From: Chondrus crispus
Lineage: Eukaryota; Rhodophyta; Florideophyceae; Gigartinales; Gigartinaceae
Reading direction: 5' to 3'
Assembly: GCF_000350225.1 (NCBI RefSeq)
Contig: NW_005179257.1
Coordinates: 16,934 to 80,933, forward strand
DNA length: 64,000 nucleotides
Shown here: piece after piece, positions 1 to 10,100 of the stretch
How positions within the stretch are numbered: position 1 is the stretch's first letter
Layout: every line of letters begins with the position of its first letter
Program-made: the position numbers and the translations under genes
Notes under the pieces: generated by a model
What the model was told of the DNA's origin: nothing
The model's database searches: none
What the model saw: only the letters and a program-made list of their open reading frames with translations

Positions 1-453
1 GGCCATGATAAGAGAAGCCAAGGAAAGGACTTCCATGATGGACTCGCCATGAAAGACGAATTGGAGTGGGCGAAGGGAGGAGAACAAATTGCCAATAAAT
101 TGAATTATGAGAGTAACAGCAAGAAACCGTTGGACATATAGCAGAAGTGTATCAATACTTCCCATGTAAGTGTTATAGACGTAGGCGACACAGACGCCGG
201 TTGAAGTGACCATGCGCATTACGGCGATGTGAAATCCATATCTAGCCAGCACCTCATTGACAGCGATGATAGACGGAGAGTTGTGGATGGAGTAAAGGGC
301 GGCTTTCGGCTTGGACAGACGTCGCAATAACGGAGAACGAGTGATGGAGTGACAAGAAAATGCCAGGATAACGAGGCCGATGTACACATAGACGCCCCGG
401 CTGAGAAGAAGACCTACGTCTTCCCATGGCGGTGGGGTCAGTGCGGCAGTCAT
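1..453 (-). CDS. Membrane protein, ion-channel-like, N-terminal part
   Basis: An open frame of 151 codons starts at the ATG at 453 and runs off the left edge of the window without a stop. An in-frame TAA lies three codons upstream of that ATG, so the start is well fixed. Hydrophobic stretches appear at about residues 18-34, 77-92 and 105-122, as expected for an integral membrane protein. The last part has a helix followed by a Phe-rich segment ending near LQFVFHGESIMEVLSL. The spacing loosely resembles the S1-S3 region of Slo/voltage-gated potassium channels, which is my tentative assignment. The pore and any selectivity filter would lie outside the window, so function is unproven. An unrelated multi-pass protein remains possible. 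Confidence 0.6.
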   Translation of the reverse strand, partial: MTAALTPPPWEDVGLLLSRGVYVYIGLVILAFSCHSITRSPLLRRLSKPKAALYSIHNSPSIIAVNEVLARYGFHIAVMRMVTSTGVCVAYVYNTYMGSIDTLLLYVQRFLAVTLIIQFIGNLFSSLRPLQFVFHGESIMEVLSLASLIMA

Positions 454-1577
454 GTGGGAGGTTTAGAGAGGTGTCGAGACGGGAAGGTTCCAATCACGAG
501 TATATTGAGCGTGCGGCGACATGGAGGGGGTGGTTGTGGCAGGTGTAGGTGGGAGGACCTGCTGCGGCGATTTCGTTGCGAAGGGTGATTTTCGAAAGGC
601 GGAGGAGGGACGCTGATGGGAATGCTGCGGTGGCTTTCGAAATGAAGCTCAGAGACCTGTTTGCTCCAAAGGAAGGTGAAATGAGTAATGGCGGAGACAC
701 GGAGTCGTGGATGAAGTCTTAACCGCACGGGGGCCTCAATAAGAGTGAGTGCGTGGGCCGTTGTGACAGCGGGCACCTGACGATGTTGGGGGAGTATATC
801 AAGCGAAGCGGACGACAGTTTGCTTCGCGCTTCGTCGTAACGTCTTGGCCGGTGTGCCTCCGGGGTTTGGTAGAGCAAGTGAACGAGGTTGCCGCCAATG
901 AGGTTGCCGCCAATGAGGTTGGTGCCACGGGTCCTGACGGGGGGTACAGTGCGTACACTCTGGTACACGTGACCTTGATATACGGTTCGGTATGTCCTCC
1001 TGGAAGGGCCTTGCGCTAGGTCGATATTTTACGGAAATTGCGCCCTGTGTGAATCAGCTGACGAAATTTGCATCCTCGCCACCGATCGCACCTACTCACT
1101 CCTTGTTTTCTCCATCCCTTGACTGCCGTGTGCCTGTTGCTCTTCATCCTTTCATGTATCTTCTTCGCGCACCACTGTGGCTTTCACGCGAGGAGCGGAC
1201 GGGACGCCATAGAATGCGTTTGTTGGGTTCCGCCCATCATCCTGCGATACAAGTACGGCACGTTGTGTGCAACCAGTGAGAGAGCAATGCCCATCACGCC
1301 CTCAGCATCTGCATTGTCCACCACATACGCCGCAATTTGTGTTCGCACTGGTTCACATTTTTCCAATTCACATCAACGGCAGCACTACCACAGTGCACTT
1401 CGGAAATGTCCATCCAATGAGCATACCGAACGAGACCGCGTTAAAACCATACAGCGAAGCCAACAAAAAAGCCTCGCAATGTCTTTCGGATGAAACGCCA
1501 CAACATATCTAGCTCTCTTCAGCGCACTGACGTGCCATCAACTGTTGATTGCATGCAGCGTCCGGCGCTGCAAGCGC
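454..1577. other. Intergenic region without a supported gene
   Basis: This lies between the start of the channel-like gene and the 3' end of ALG11. Several overlapping ORFs of 60-172 codons exist on both strands, but none shows a recognisable domain and they shadow one another. A 15-bp unit (gaggttgccgccaat) is repeated twice at 885-914 with a partial third copy. A short minus-strand frame near 1,184-1,372 has a natural-looking composition but begins without an ATG and could be an exon; I cannot support it further. Confidence 0.5.
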
Positions 1578-2990
1578 CTAATGACTCGCAATTCTTTTCA
1601 CAAGCACGCTCCCAAATTTTTCTTGAAAAGCTTCCTCTGAAAAGCGTCTCGCGCTTTCCATCCCTGCCTCCCTCATAGCCTCGCGCTTCTCCTTGCTCAT
1701 GCCGCGAAGAGCATGATTCACTTTTTCAGCATATTCCTCTGCTGTGTCCCCAGCGAGCAACCCTGTGACGCCGTCGTCGATAATATCGAGCTCTACACCC
1801 CCGCTGCGATGACCTACAGTTATCAACCCGTAGGCTTGCAGTTCGACCACTGATATACCAAAGTGCTCGTCGCGCATAGTATGTACCCCAACAGAGGCGC
1901 GTCGCAATGCAGTTCGCAATGCTTCGCGACTTATGTTCACTGCTACCTTCACCGCGAGCCCGCGCTCTTCCGCTTGCTTGCGCAGCGTCTCTGCGCGAGC
2001 TGCATCCGATGCGTTTCGCACCCCTCCAATCATGAGAAGCGTAGCCTTGAGGTGGTCGTGCTCGGCCAGCTTTTCCATCATGTCAAGCTGAAGAGCATGG
2101 TTTTTCTCCGGCCTAAACTGTCCAACAGATACAATCAAAGATTCGTTTCGAGGGAAAGCGACGGTGGCCTCTTCGCAAAAAGTCGGGCAGGGTGGAAATA
2201 CAGTTTCGACACTCGTTCTTTTCCACCATACCGAGTTCAAATGATTTCTCGTCCATGATGAGTTTGCCATCGGAATGTCACAGCAAAGAGCAGCGAATGC
2301 GTAGAGATGCGCAAAAGCATGGTAGTACATTAGCTTCGCGAACGACAGTCCGGCAGAACGAGCAATGGCGGAACTGTTGTTAAATCGCGCTCTTCTCGTC
2401 CGCACAACAGTGAGCATATCCGTCGACACGGTCGGGTAATGCACGTAGGAAACAGTTTGCGCACCAAATGCTTTCGGAGTCACAAGCGAGAAAGTGAGGT
2501 TGGCAGTATCGACGAAGACATCCACTGGTTGCTCCCAGAAGGCGTGGAAACCCATAAAGCACGCCCCAAGTGCTTGAAGAAGCAACGTCAGGCGTGGGTA
2601 CTGCGACGGATCAATTAAGTGAGCGCACTTGATGTCCACAGGAACGAATGAAACGTCCGCTAAATCGAGTCCAAATTGCTCGCGGACTTTTAGCCTTGAC
2701 CTGTCTACTGCCTCTTCGAGCTTGACGCCTGCATCTGCCCACGCGCTGTAGATGACGAGTGGCGAGTCCGGGAACACTTTGCGGGTTGCAATCACCGCAC
2801 ACCATAGAACGCGTTCTCCACCGCCGCCAGAGAGTGAGTGAGGGTGCAGAAACCCGAAGGAGGGCGTTGCTTGACTCTCATTAGATGTCTCGGTGCGCAG
2901 TTTCTTCTTCCTCTGCTTGATCATGTACCTAAGCACAAAGAAAACGGCCACCAACTCCGCAAACCAACCGAACAGTGCATACAGCAGCAT
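1578..2990 (-). CDS. ALG11: ALG11 GDP-Man:Man3GlcNAc2-PP-dolichol alpha-1,2-mannosyltransferase
   Basis: This 470-residue protein is close to the usual ALG11 length and in one exon. The family adds the fourth and fifth mannoses of the dolichol-linked oligosaccharide, from GDP-mannose, on the cytosolic face of the ER. Residues 1-23 form an N-terminal membrane anchor. The family signature HPHSLSGGGGERVLW follows at about 48-62. The GT-B C-terminal half starts near SVGQFRPEKNH (288 onward), and the GT4 donor-binding motif EHFGISVVE is at 375-383 with its second Glu in place. Next comes a Gly-rich donor loop (HRSGGVELDII). The order and spacing match ALG11 rather than ALG2 or PIG-A. The stop is about 1.1 kb from the next gene downstream. 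No intron or frameshift is visible. Confidence 0.96.
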   Translation of the reverse strand: MLLYALFGWFAELVAVFFVLRYMIKQRKKKLRTETSNESQATPSFGFLHPHSLSGGGGERVLWCAVIATRKVFPDSPLVIYSAWADAGVKLEEAVDRSRLKVREQFGLDLADVSFVPVDIKCAHLIDPSQYPRLTLLLQALGACFMGFHAFWEQPVDVFVDTANLTFSLVTPKAFGAQTVSYVHYPTVSTDMLTVVRTRRARFNNSSAIARSAGLSFAKLMYYHAFAHLYAFAALCCDIPMANSSWTRNHLNSVWWKRTSVETVFPPCPTFCEEATVAFPRNESLIVSVGQFRPEKNHALQLDMMEKLAEHDHLKATLLMIGGVRNASDAARAETLRKQAEERGLAVKVAVNISREALRTALRRASVGVHTMRDEHFGISVVELQAYGLITVGHRSGGVELDIIDDGVTGLLAGDTAEEYAEKVNHALRGMSKEKREAMREAGMESARRFSEEAFQEKFGSVLVKRIASH

Positions 2991-3695
2991 GCCTATCGTG
3001 GGAATTCGCGTTTCAAATTACTTTGGACAAACCAAGCTATCGCAGCATAGACAACTTGAAAAGATTCCCCATAACCATAGACCGCGCAGGTGCCCTCACA
3101 ATGTTGACGTCGTCTAAGCCTAGAGTTTGCTCCAGAGCATCAGTTTTAAGGGGGAAGAAGTTGTGTAAGGAGTGATTGCTGCTGCTGCCAGCGATGAATT
3201 TCAACATGACATGGCGATGTGCCGCAGGACTGTCAAAAGTTGTGTAAATTAATTCCTTCGAAATACAGGCTGCGATTTTGCCTGAAGTACAGTACAACGA
3301 CCCTTTCTACGTATGATACATACAGAGCGCAATAAAAGTTGCAGTTTTGACATCAAGACAAATGTACCGGTACTGTACTCTTGGTACAGTACCGGATCAA
3401 TCCACTTCTTCAGTTACATCGTCCACAGAGAGCGACCCTGGGACCAGAAGGCAGGATCAGATCAGTGTACAATATGAATTTGCCAAGCACAAAGCACCTC
3501 AGCCATAGGGATCCCTCCTATGTGCATGAACGTGTAGCCCCTATGGAGAGTGACCAGGGCTGAACGTTATCGAATGACCGCAGCTTCATAGTGTAAACCG
3601 CTACCAAACAGACATCTTTCTGTCCATGCTCATGCACTATCGGGAATCAAAGCATAAACAAGAAAAAGATACAGACGTTAACTTTTAGTTTACGG
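2991..3695. other. Intergenic region upstream of ALG11
   Basis: These 705 bases separate the ALG11 start from the 3' end of RPT5, both on the minus strand, so they hold the ALG11 promoter and the RPT5 3' end. Only short unrecognised ORFs occur. The segment is rich in GTACAGTAC-type words, at 3287-3295 and in the hairpin annotated separately. Confidence 0.55.
3367..3395. repeat. Perfect 12-bp inverted repeat (hairpin)
   Basis: The left arm ccggtactgtac (3367-3378) and right arm gtacagtaccgg (3384-3395) are perfectly complementary around a 5-nt loop. Both arms contain the 9-mer GTACTGTAC/GTACAGTAC that recurs through the window. It lies about 375 bp upstream of the ALG11 start codon; function is unknown. 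Confidence 0.85.
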
Positions 3696-5018
3696 TTACG
3701 AGTAGTAATGCAAAGACCCCTTCTTCTTAGCCTGCACCGCCAACACGCCCTCGACAAAATCTTCATGCACAATTTCCGATCGTTCATTACGTAGTGCAAG
3801 CATGCCAGCTTCAACGGTGACCGCCTTCAACTGAGCCGAGTTGAACTGTTGACACTGTGCAGAGACCTCACTAAAGTTGACGTCCTTATTCACATTCATT
3901 TTTCTCGAGTGGATCTGCAAAATTCGTGTTCTAGCCGTCTCATCCGGCAATACAAATTCGATTTTGCGATCGATACGCCCAGATCTCAGCAGCGCGGGAT
4001 CCAAAATATCAACACGGTTGGTCGCCGCTATCACCTTGATCTCATCGTCCGATGAGAAGCCATCCAGCTGGTTCAGCAGCTCGAGCATAGTACGTTGCAC
4101 TTCGCGATCGCCGCTAAGTTCCGAGTCGAAACGCTTTGTCCCAATGGCATCCAGTTCGTCGATAAAGATGATGGTTGGGCCCTTCTCCTTTGCGAGCGCA
4201 AACGCATCGCGGACAAGCTTTGCTCCGTCTCCGATAAACATCTGCACAAGTTGCGGACCGGCAAGCTTGAGAAAAGTGGCGTTCGTTTGAGCCGCGCATG
4301 CTCGCGCGAGAAGCGTTTTACCGACACCAGGAGGTCCATACATAAGCACGCCCTTGGGAGGGCGAATACCGACGGCGTCGAAGCGTTCCTTATGTGTGAG
4401 GGGCAGGACGACAGCTTCAATAAGTTCCTGAATCTGCTTGTCCAGACCACCAACTTCGGCATACGTCTCCGTAGGCTTCTCATCGACCTCCATCGCCTTG
4501 ACGCGCGAATCGTATTCTGCGGGGAGCTTTTCGAGAATCAAGTACGAGTCCTTGTTCACCCCGACAAGGTCCGCTGGCTTGAGTTCCTCTGCCGGGACGA
4601 GTCCAATAACCGGAAGAAAGATAGTCTGCCTGGTGGAGGTCTTGAGCACGACGGCCTTCCCCTTGCGCTGGGAGTCGAGATCGACGTTAGCGCCATCCTC
4701 CTCCTCCTCCTCCTCGATGTCTAAAATCTCGACGATGTTCCCGACTAGATACGGGAGCTGCTTGTTGACCTTCACCTTTTCGGTGTTGTCCTTGATCTTC
4801 TTAGAAAGGTCACCCTTTTGATGCGACAGACGCTGGATTTGGGTTTGCATAGCCGAGACCTCCATGTCAAGCAGACGAACGCGGCTGAGAATGTCGTCGG
4901 TGGGCATGTCGAGAATTTCCTGATCGAGGTCGCCGTCCGCCATGAGCTCGGTCGCTACAGAGTTGAGAGCTGCGGCCGCCATGGTGTTGGTAGCGGGGGT
5001 TGCTGGTTCGCGATTCAA
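3696..5018 (-). CDS. RPT5: 26S proteasome regulatory ATPase RPT5 (subunit 6A)
   Basis: This 440-residue AAA+ ATPase matches RPT5/PSMC3 in length. It is one of six ATPases in the base of the 19S particle that unfold substrates and open the 20S gate. An N-terminal coiled coil spans about 40-86, followed by an acidic run (101-108) and the OB fold (about 120-165). Walker A GPPGVGKT is at 228-235, Walker B IIFIDELD at 283-290, and the second region of homology is near [17 protein letters not shown]. The protein ends ...HYYS, a C-terminal HbYX motif used for docking into the alpha ring, and the preceding KKKGSL fits RPT5. Met13 is an alternative start. No intron is seen. The gene is divergent from mitochondrial bL36. 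Confidence 0.97.
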   Translation of the reverse strand: MNREPATPATNTMAAAALNSVATELMADGDLDQEILDMPTDDILSRVRLLDMEVSAMQTQIQRLSHQKGDLSKKIKDNTEKVKVNKQLPYLVGNIVEILDIEEEEEEDGANVDLDSQRKGKAVVLKTSTRQTIFLPVIGLVPAEELKPADLVGVNKDSYLILEKLPAEYDSRVKAMEVDEKPTETYAEVGGLDKQIQELIEAVVLPLTHKERFDAVGIRPPKGVLMYGPPGVGKTLLARACAAQTNATFLKLAGPQLVQMFIGDGAKLVRDAFALAKEKGPTIIFIDELDAIGTKRFDSELSGDREVQRTMLELLNQLDGFSSDDEIKVIAATNRVDILDPALLRSGRIDRKIEFVLPDETARTRILQIHSRKMNVNKDVNFSEVSAQCQQFNSAQLKAVTVEAGMLALRNERSEIVHEDFVEGVLAVQAKKKGSLHYYS

Positions 5019-5379
5019 GGGTCTCGGGGACGGTTCGTGTGAGCGGCTTCTCAGATGCTTAGCTTCGTGGTGCCGCGTTCGGAAGCGGAAGGCGGCTGAC
5101 TGAAGTGAATCTGGGAGGGGTTGGCAATCGGAGGAAGAATTGCTGGCGACCGTGAGGGGTGTGTGCAGGCGGGCAGCTGTGCATGGAGACGTGCTGGAAC
5201 TTCGCTTGATAATAAAAAGAAGTCATACTTTCTTTTGTAATTTCTCTAGTAATTGCTTCATCATACCGTGCGCCATTTCGCATTTAATTACTTCCGCGCC
5301 GATCCGGTCTCAGCAGCACCACAACAGCCCATCCCCCCGATCTTGCATCTCGGCATCGTTCACACGCACCTACCTTGCG
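5019..5379. promoter_or_regulatory. Divergent intergenic region RPT5 / bL36m
   Basis: Only 361 bp separate the start codons of RPT5 (minus) and mitochondrial bL36 (plus), so this interval must hold both promoters. A TATA-like AT-rich segment (taataaaaag, about 5211-5220) and a pyrimidine-rich stretch just before the bL36 ATG are visible. No specific factor site can be named. Confidence 0.5.
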
Positions 5380-5595
5380 ATGTGGTCCCTCCTCCGCTCT
5401 GCCCGCACGCCGCCACCCTCTCTCTCCCTCGCCACGGCCCCTACGCGTTTCTTCAAGGTGGTGTCCGCCCTGAAGCGGCGGTGTCGCGACTGCCGGATCG
5501 TACATCGTGGGAAGAAGGTGTACGTGCTGTGCACCGAGAACCCGCGACACAAGCAGCGGCAAGGTAAGAAGGGATCCCTATATCGTGCGTCCTGA
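5380..5595 (+). CDS. MRPL36: Mitochondrial ribosomal protein bL36m
   Basis: The 71-residue frame carries a short basic, Ser/Ala-rich leader (1-23) and then a complete bL36 core. The core reads FFKVVSALKRRCRDC..., with zinc ligands C35, C38, C51 and H57, and ends HKQRQG at residue 62. bL36 is a small zinc protein of the large ribosomal subunit. The leader looks like a mitochondrial presequence; red algal plastids usually encode their own rpl36, so a mitochondrial role is inferred. The sequence CAAG|GTAAGA immediately at the KQRQG codons is a good 5' splice donor. The last nine residues (KKGSLYRAS) may therefore be unspliced intron rather than protein. I chose the ATG at 5380 because upstream in-frame sequence is not family-like. 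Confidence 0.88.
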   Translation: MWSLLRSARTPPPSLSLATAPTRFFKVVSALKRRCRDCRIVHRGKKVYVLCTENPRHKQRQGKKGSLYRAS

Positions 5596-7104
5596 TTTCC
5601 GGCTGGTGAGAACTGTTGAGGTGTGCGAGAGGGAGGCGTTGGAGGCGATTGATGTTCGCGTGTAGGCAGGAGGGTTGGATTGGGGAGGGGAGGCATGGTG
5701 GGAAGGTGGCTCGGTGGCGCGTTTGTATTGAAGGGACCATACGCAAAGCGCACTACAGAGGACGAAGCGAGGCGAGAATGGGTGCAACGTCGGGAACAGA
5801 CACGTTTCTCCGTTGCGTGTGAGGGTGCACGAGACTATGGGCGTCAACAAGGTAACGAGAGGTCATGGAATCACTGATCTGTGTAGTATTCATTGAGTCG
5901 GACCTGGCGCGTGTCCGAGTTGTATACGACGAGGACATGGGTTTGCGAGATGTAGATGCAAGAAAATGTATTGAGTTGGCGCGGGGCGTCCGCTGTAACG
6001 TTAACGTGGGAATAAAGCGCGATGGGGATTTTAACATGGGGCGTTGCGAGAGGAGAGGCGCGGCGGGGCTTGAAAGGAGAGGGTGGAGAGGAGAATTTCG
6101 AGAGGAGGGAGGGTAGGTGGTAGCACAATTGAGGGAAGGCATGTGAGCAATGTGGGCGCATGTGCGAGAGGGGACAGCGCAGAGGGAAAGGATGTCGGAT
6201 TTGGGAATATTCGGGGGGGGGAAGCGTGTGTCGGGGATCAAGCGAAAGGGAGCTGAGGATGCCGGCGGCGGTGCAGCGAGGGTGGGCTGCGTGGTGCGGT
6301 AATGCAGCTGGAAGCGGGGTGAATGGTGGTGAGCGGTGTTGCTGAAAGCGGAGAGTGGAACGGGGGGGAGGGGGGGGGGGGCCGACGCGTCGAGTGGGGG
6401 GGTGATTGGAGTAAAGTACGCTGTAGTTTGTCTCTGTCTCTGAGGTTTCGGTGAAACTGTGCAGCGATGCGGGGTTGGCTCGTGCACGCTTGTTCGTGCG
6501 ATTGGCGGGCGCGCATCAGCCGAAAACGCGCCACGCAAACGAAGCGAACCACTTGAACAAGCGGGCGGCCCCCGCCGCCATTGCCTGCACGCGATCACGC
6601 CCAGGTCAACCCGTACTTGTACTGCTGTGGTTGGCCCCCACTTCCACGAATACGCATGGAGGTCGGTGAGCACCGTTGCTGTAAGCCGTGTCAGCCAATC
6701 GGGATACATCCGTTACACGTCTTTGAGCCCATCTTCCCGGTTGTCCTCGCCACTTGTCCCTTCATGACTGGTCTTGCGGCGTGGCCCGCCCGTCGCGCTA
6801 GCCAAAGTCAACCTGCCTTGCCGCACCTTCCTAACACCTGCCCCCTCTTCTCACACCCCCTCCTCTCTCACCCCCCCCTTCTGGACACCCCCATCTGTGC
6901 TTCCCCGCCTGTTCGAGCACACATCCGTGTCCCCCCACCCCCGCTTCCCCCTCTCCTTTCTCCGCACAGACTCTTCCTCTCGAACCCCCCTCCCCTTCCC
7001 TCCGACGAATTCACTCCCCAGCCCTTCACCATCCTCTCTAGCATTCACTCCCGCCCCTTCTCCTCTGCCCCGCGCACTCCCGCGCCACCCGGCCGGCTCC
7101 CGCC
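5596..7104. other. Intergenic region with polypyrimidine leader
   Basis: About 1.5 kb lies between bL36m and the kinase gene. A long minus-strand frame (5753-6709) is Pro/Ser/Thr-rich and featureless, and reflects the purine-rich plus strand. The last 280 bp (about 6820-7100) are strongly C/T-rich and probably form the promoter and 5' UTR of the kinase gene. Confidence 0.5.
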
Positions 7105-10100
7105 ATGGCCCGCGCCGGCGAGTGTCCTGCCTGCTCGGACCGCTTCGACCATGAGAATCGCATCCCCATGGTCTCTGTCGTCTGCGGCCACTCGCTCTGC
7201 TCGCTATGCATCCACCCACGCAGCGCCCACCGCGCTCCCCTAGAAGACGACGATGACGCCGCCTCAATCTCCACTTCCTCCTCAGACGCTGAGCACGACG
7301 ACCTTGACCTTCGCGCTTGCCCAGTCTGCGCGAAACCGCTGGCGGGCTTTGTGAAAAACTTCGACGCCCTCGCCGCTCTGGAGGCCGCAGCGCGCGCCGA
7401 TCCCGCCGCCCAATCGCCTGCCATCCAGCACAGACAGTCGGAAGGCCCGGATCTTACCACTGTCGTCCACGGCGATCTCGTCATTCGCCGTGCGGACATT
7501 CACTTCAACCGCTCTCCGGCCAATGAAATCGGCGTCGGCGCGAGTGCCGTTGTGTATCGCGGTAAGTATGCGTCCCAGCCGGTCGCCGTCAAGTGTATTA
7601 GGACCATGAGCGACTCGTTCGCCACCGAAGATCGCTTGCGCCGCGAGCTGCGAAACGCCTCCAGGCTGAGAAATCCACATATCGTCGAGTTTCGCGGCGC
7701 GGCGTGGGATCACGAGGCGGGGCCCAACTCGCCGCGGAACGTCCTCCTCGTCACCGAGCTCATGGCAGGCGGCAATCTGAGAGAAAGCTTGAATACGCTC
7801 AAAGCAGAGACGGGGCTCTCCTTGGAGAGTTTTGTTCGCATCGGCCTCCAGATCACAAAAGGCATAGAGTATTTGCACGCCGAGGGGCTGGCTCATCGCG
7901 ACATTAAGAGCGCAAACATTTTGCTCACGGAGAGACTCGGAAAGGGCTCCACACGCTTTTCGGACCACGTTCGCGCCAAGATTGCTGATTTTGGTCTGAG
8001 CAAGTACATTGACAAGGCCACCGGCGGTGGTACTGTTATGCAGAGCATCATGGAACCAGGCCGCCTCGAAGCCACCTACGCCTATCTTGCTCCAGAAGCA
8101 TTTGGCGGCGATAAGACAAACGCCATCTCGCGAAATGATGAGTCCGACGATGATGACGGTAGGTACGATGAGATGGCGAAGAAGCGAGATATTTACGCTT
8201 TAGGCGTATTGTTTTGGGAAATGCTTATGGGACAGATTCCTTGGGCCGGTGTATCTCTACCAGACGTCTATGTTCGCGTTTGCGTAAGGTCGGATCGCCC
8301 GGGGCCCGCTCTAGATGATGCCAGAGTGTCTAAGAGCGTCCGTAGGCTTGTCGAACGATGTTGGGCGCAAAACCCAGCGAGAAGACCTTCAGCGAAGTCC
8401 ATTGCTGCCAAGCTCGAGAAGATCGCTGTGAAGATCGGCATGGCTGCGGATCCCACCAGTATGACCTCGAAGAAGAGCAAGAAAGCGAGTGCGGCCGCTG
8501 CCGCAGTTGAGGCAGTCTCCATGGTCTCTGGGCAAGCGCCAGCTCAAGTTCTTGTCATTTCTGGAAACAACTTGCCAGATCTGCATGCAGATCCACTCAA
8601 GGATCTCCCAAATGATCAAAGAGATTTGCATCAGGGACAGACCCCAGTGGACTCCCTCTTGTCTTGTCAGAAGATGCCGTCCGCGTCAACTGTTTATACA
8701 ACTCATACAAAAGGTTCGAAGACTCAATCTACGAATGGCTTCGAGGCAAGCGATGCGAGAGACACAGATCGTGCTGTAGATGACATCCCAAGCCATTTTG
8801 ACGATGACGCGTGGATTAATGACGCAGATGGACAAGGAAACACAATAGGAAGACAAGGAGCTCTTGCCGCGTCCAGAATGGTTCACACATCCAGCAATGG
8901 TCACCACCCTACGAGTTACGCTGCATACCACGGTGTTACATCGAATAGATCTTTTGGTAACAAGAGTGCACACAACACCGGGCACCCTGCTGATACCGGA
9001 GACAGCAACGACCCGTCGTTCTTATCCAAAAGTGTAGCTCGACCCCGATACTCTACAGAAGCAGCTGAGAGCAACATGCCACGCGCTCATTCTGGCGGAT
9101 CAGGACTTGCGCACTCTCAATCCACGAATCACAACGTTTCGGGCAAATCGAATGCGAATGCAACTGCGGTAGCGGCCACAGCCGCTGCGATTGCGGCAGC
9201 CAAGGACCGCGAGAGAAAACGTGATGACGTGCGAGGAAACCGCGGCCCAACGACCAGGGTTACTCGCCCAGTGACGCCAGCAGGTGTGCATCCAGCTGCC
9301 GTTGGAGATACCAGTATGCATTCTTTGCACACTCCGGGTGAGACTTGGCAAAGAGCAGCAGCTAAAGATCGAGCAGTTTTCTACGACAACTCGGATGAGG
9401 AGGCTCAAGATTTCGACCCCGAGCGAGCGGCAGCGGAGGAGGCTATAGCAGCGTCATCTTCGCCTTCCCCGGCGCCGGTGCCCGCACCGGTTCAAGTGAG
9501 CGCTGCACGACACGCCAATGTGGTTGGACGACCTCCTCCGCTGACTCAGCGCTCTTCCTCAATGAATCGAGGCACGCCACAGACGAAGTCGCCTGTGGTT
9601 CGACGCCCAATGTCCCCTGCTGTCGGACGCCACGTGAATACGGGTGCCACTAAAAGCAAGGTGCAGGAAGATGAGGCATCACCGAAAGTGGTGGTGGGAG
9701 GCAAAAGGACTTCGGATACAGCAACACCAGTAAGAGGCGGCAGAGAAGTGCAGCGGCGGCTCGCACGGACAATGTCTGCATCAGCTCAAACCAACGCACA
9801 GAATAACCGAGCGCCACAACTCGTATCCTCTTCGTCTGGTGTTGTGCAACCCAACACTGGGACAACAGAGAGCACAGGCAAACGTGCATTCATTCGCCGT
9901 ATGCGATCTACCGAGTCCAGTCGGCGAATGGCGAGGAGCTCCAGCGCAACAGCAGTTGAAAATAAGCGTTCGTCACTGAACCCGCCATCATCCAAAGCGC
10001 TGATGTCACTTGCGTCAGATCGCGTCGCGAGTGAAGACGAGGAAAAGAGGGATTATACCGTAATGCAGATTGGCGCAACTCCGAAAGAAAACTTTGGAGC

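Noticed and set aside
1068-1512. Plus-strand ORFs of 141 and 81 codons
   Set aside because: Overlapping frames without domains or a good start; possibly exon fragments but not supportable.
5753-6709. 318-codon minus-strand ORF
   Set aside because: Pro/Ser/Thr-rich, no domain, explained by a purine-rich plus strand; no expression evidence available.
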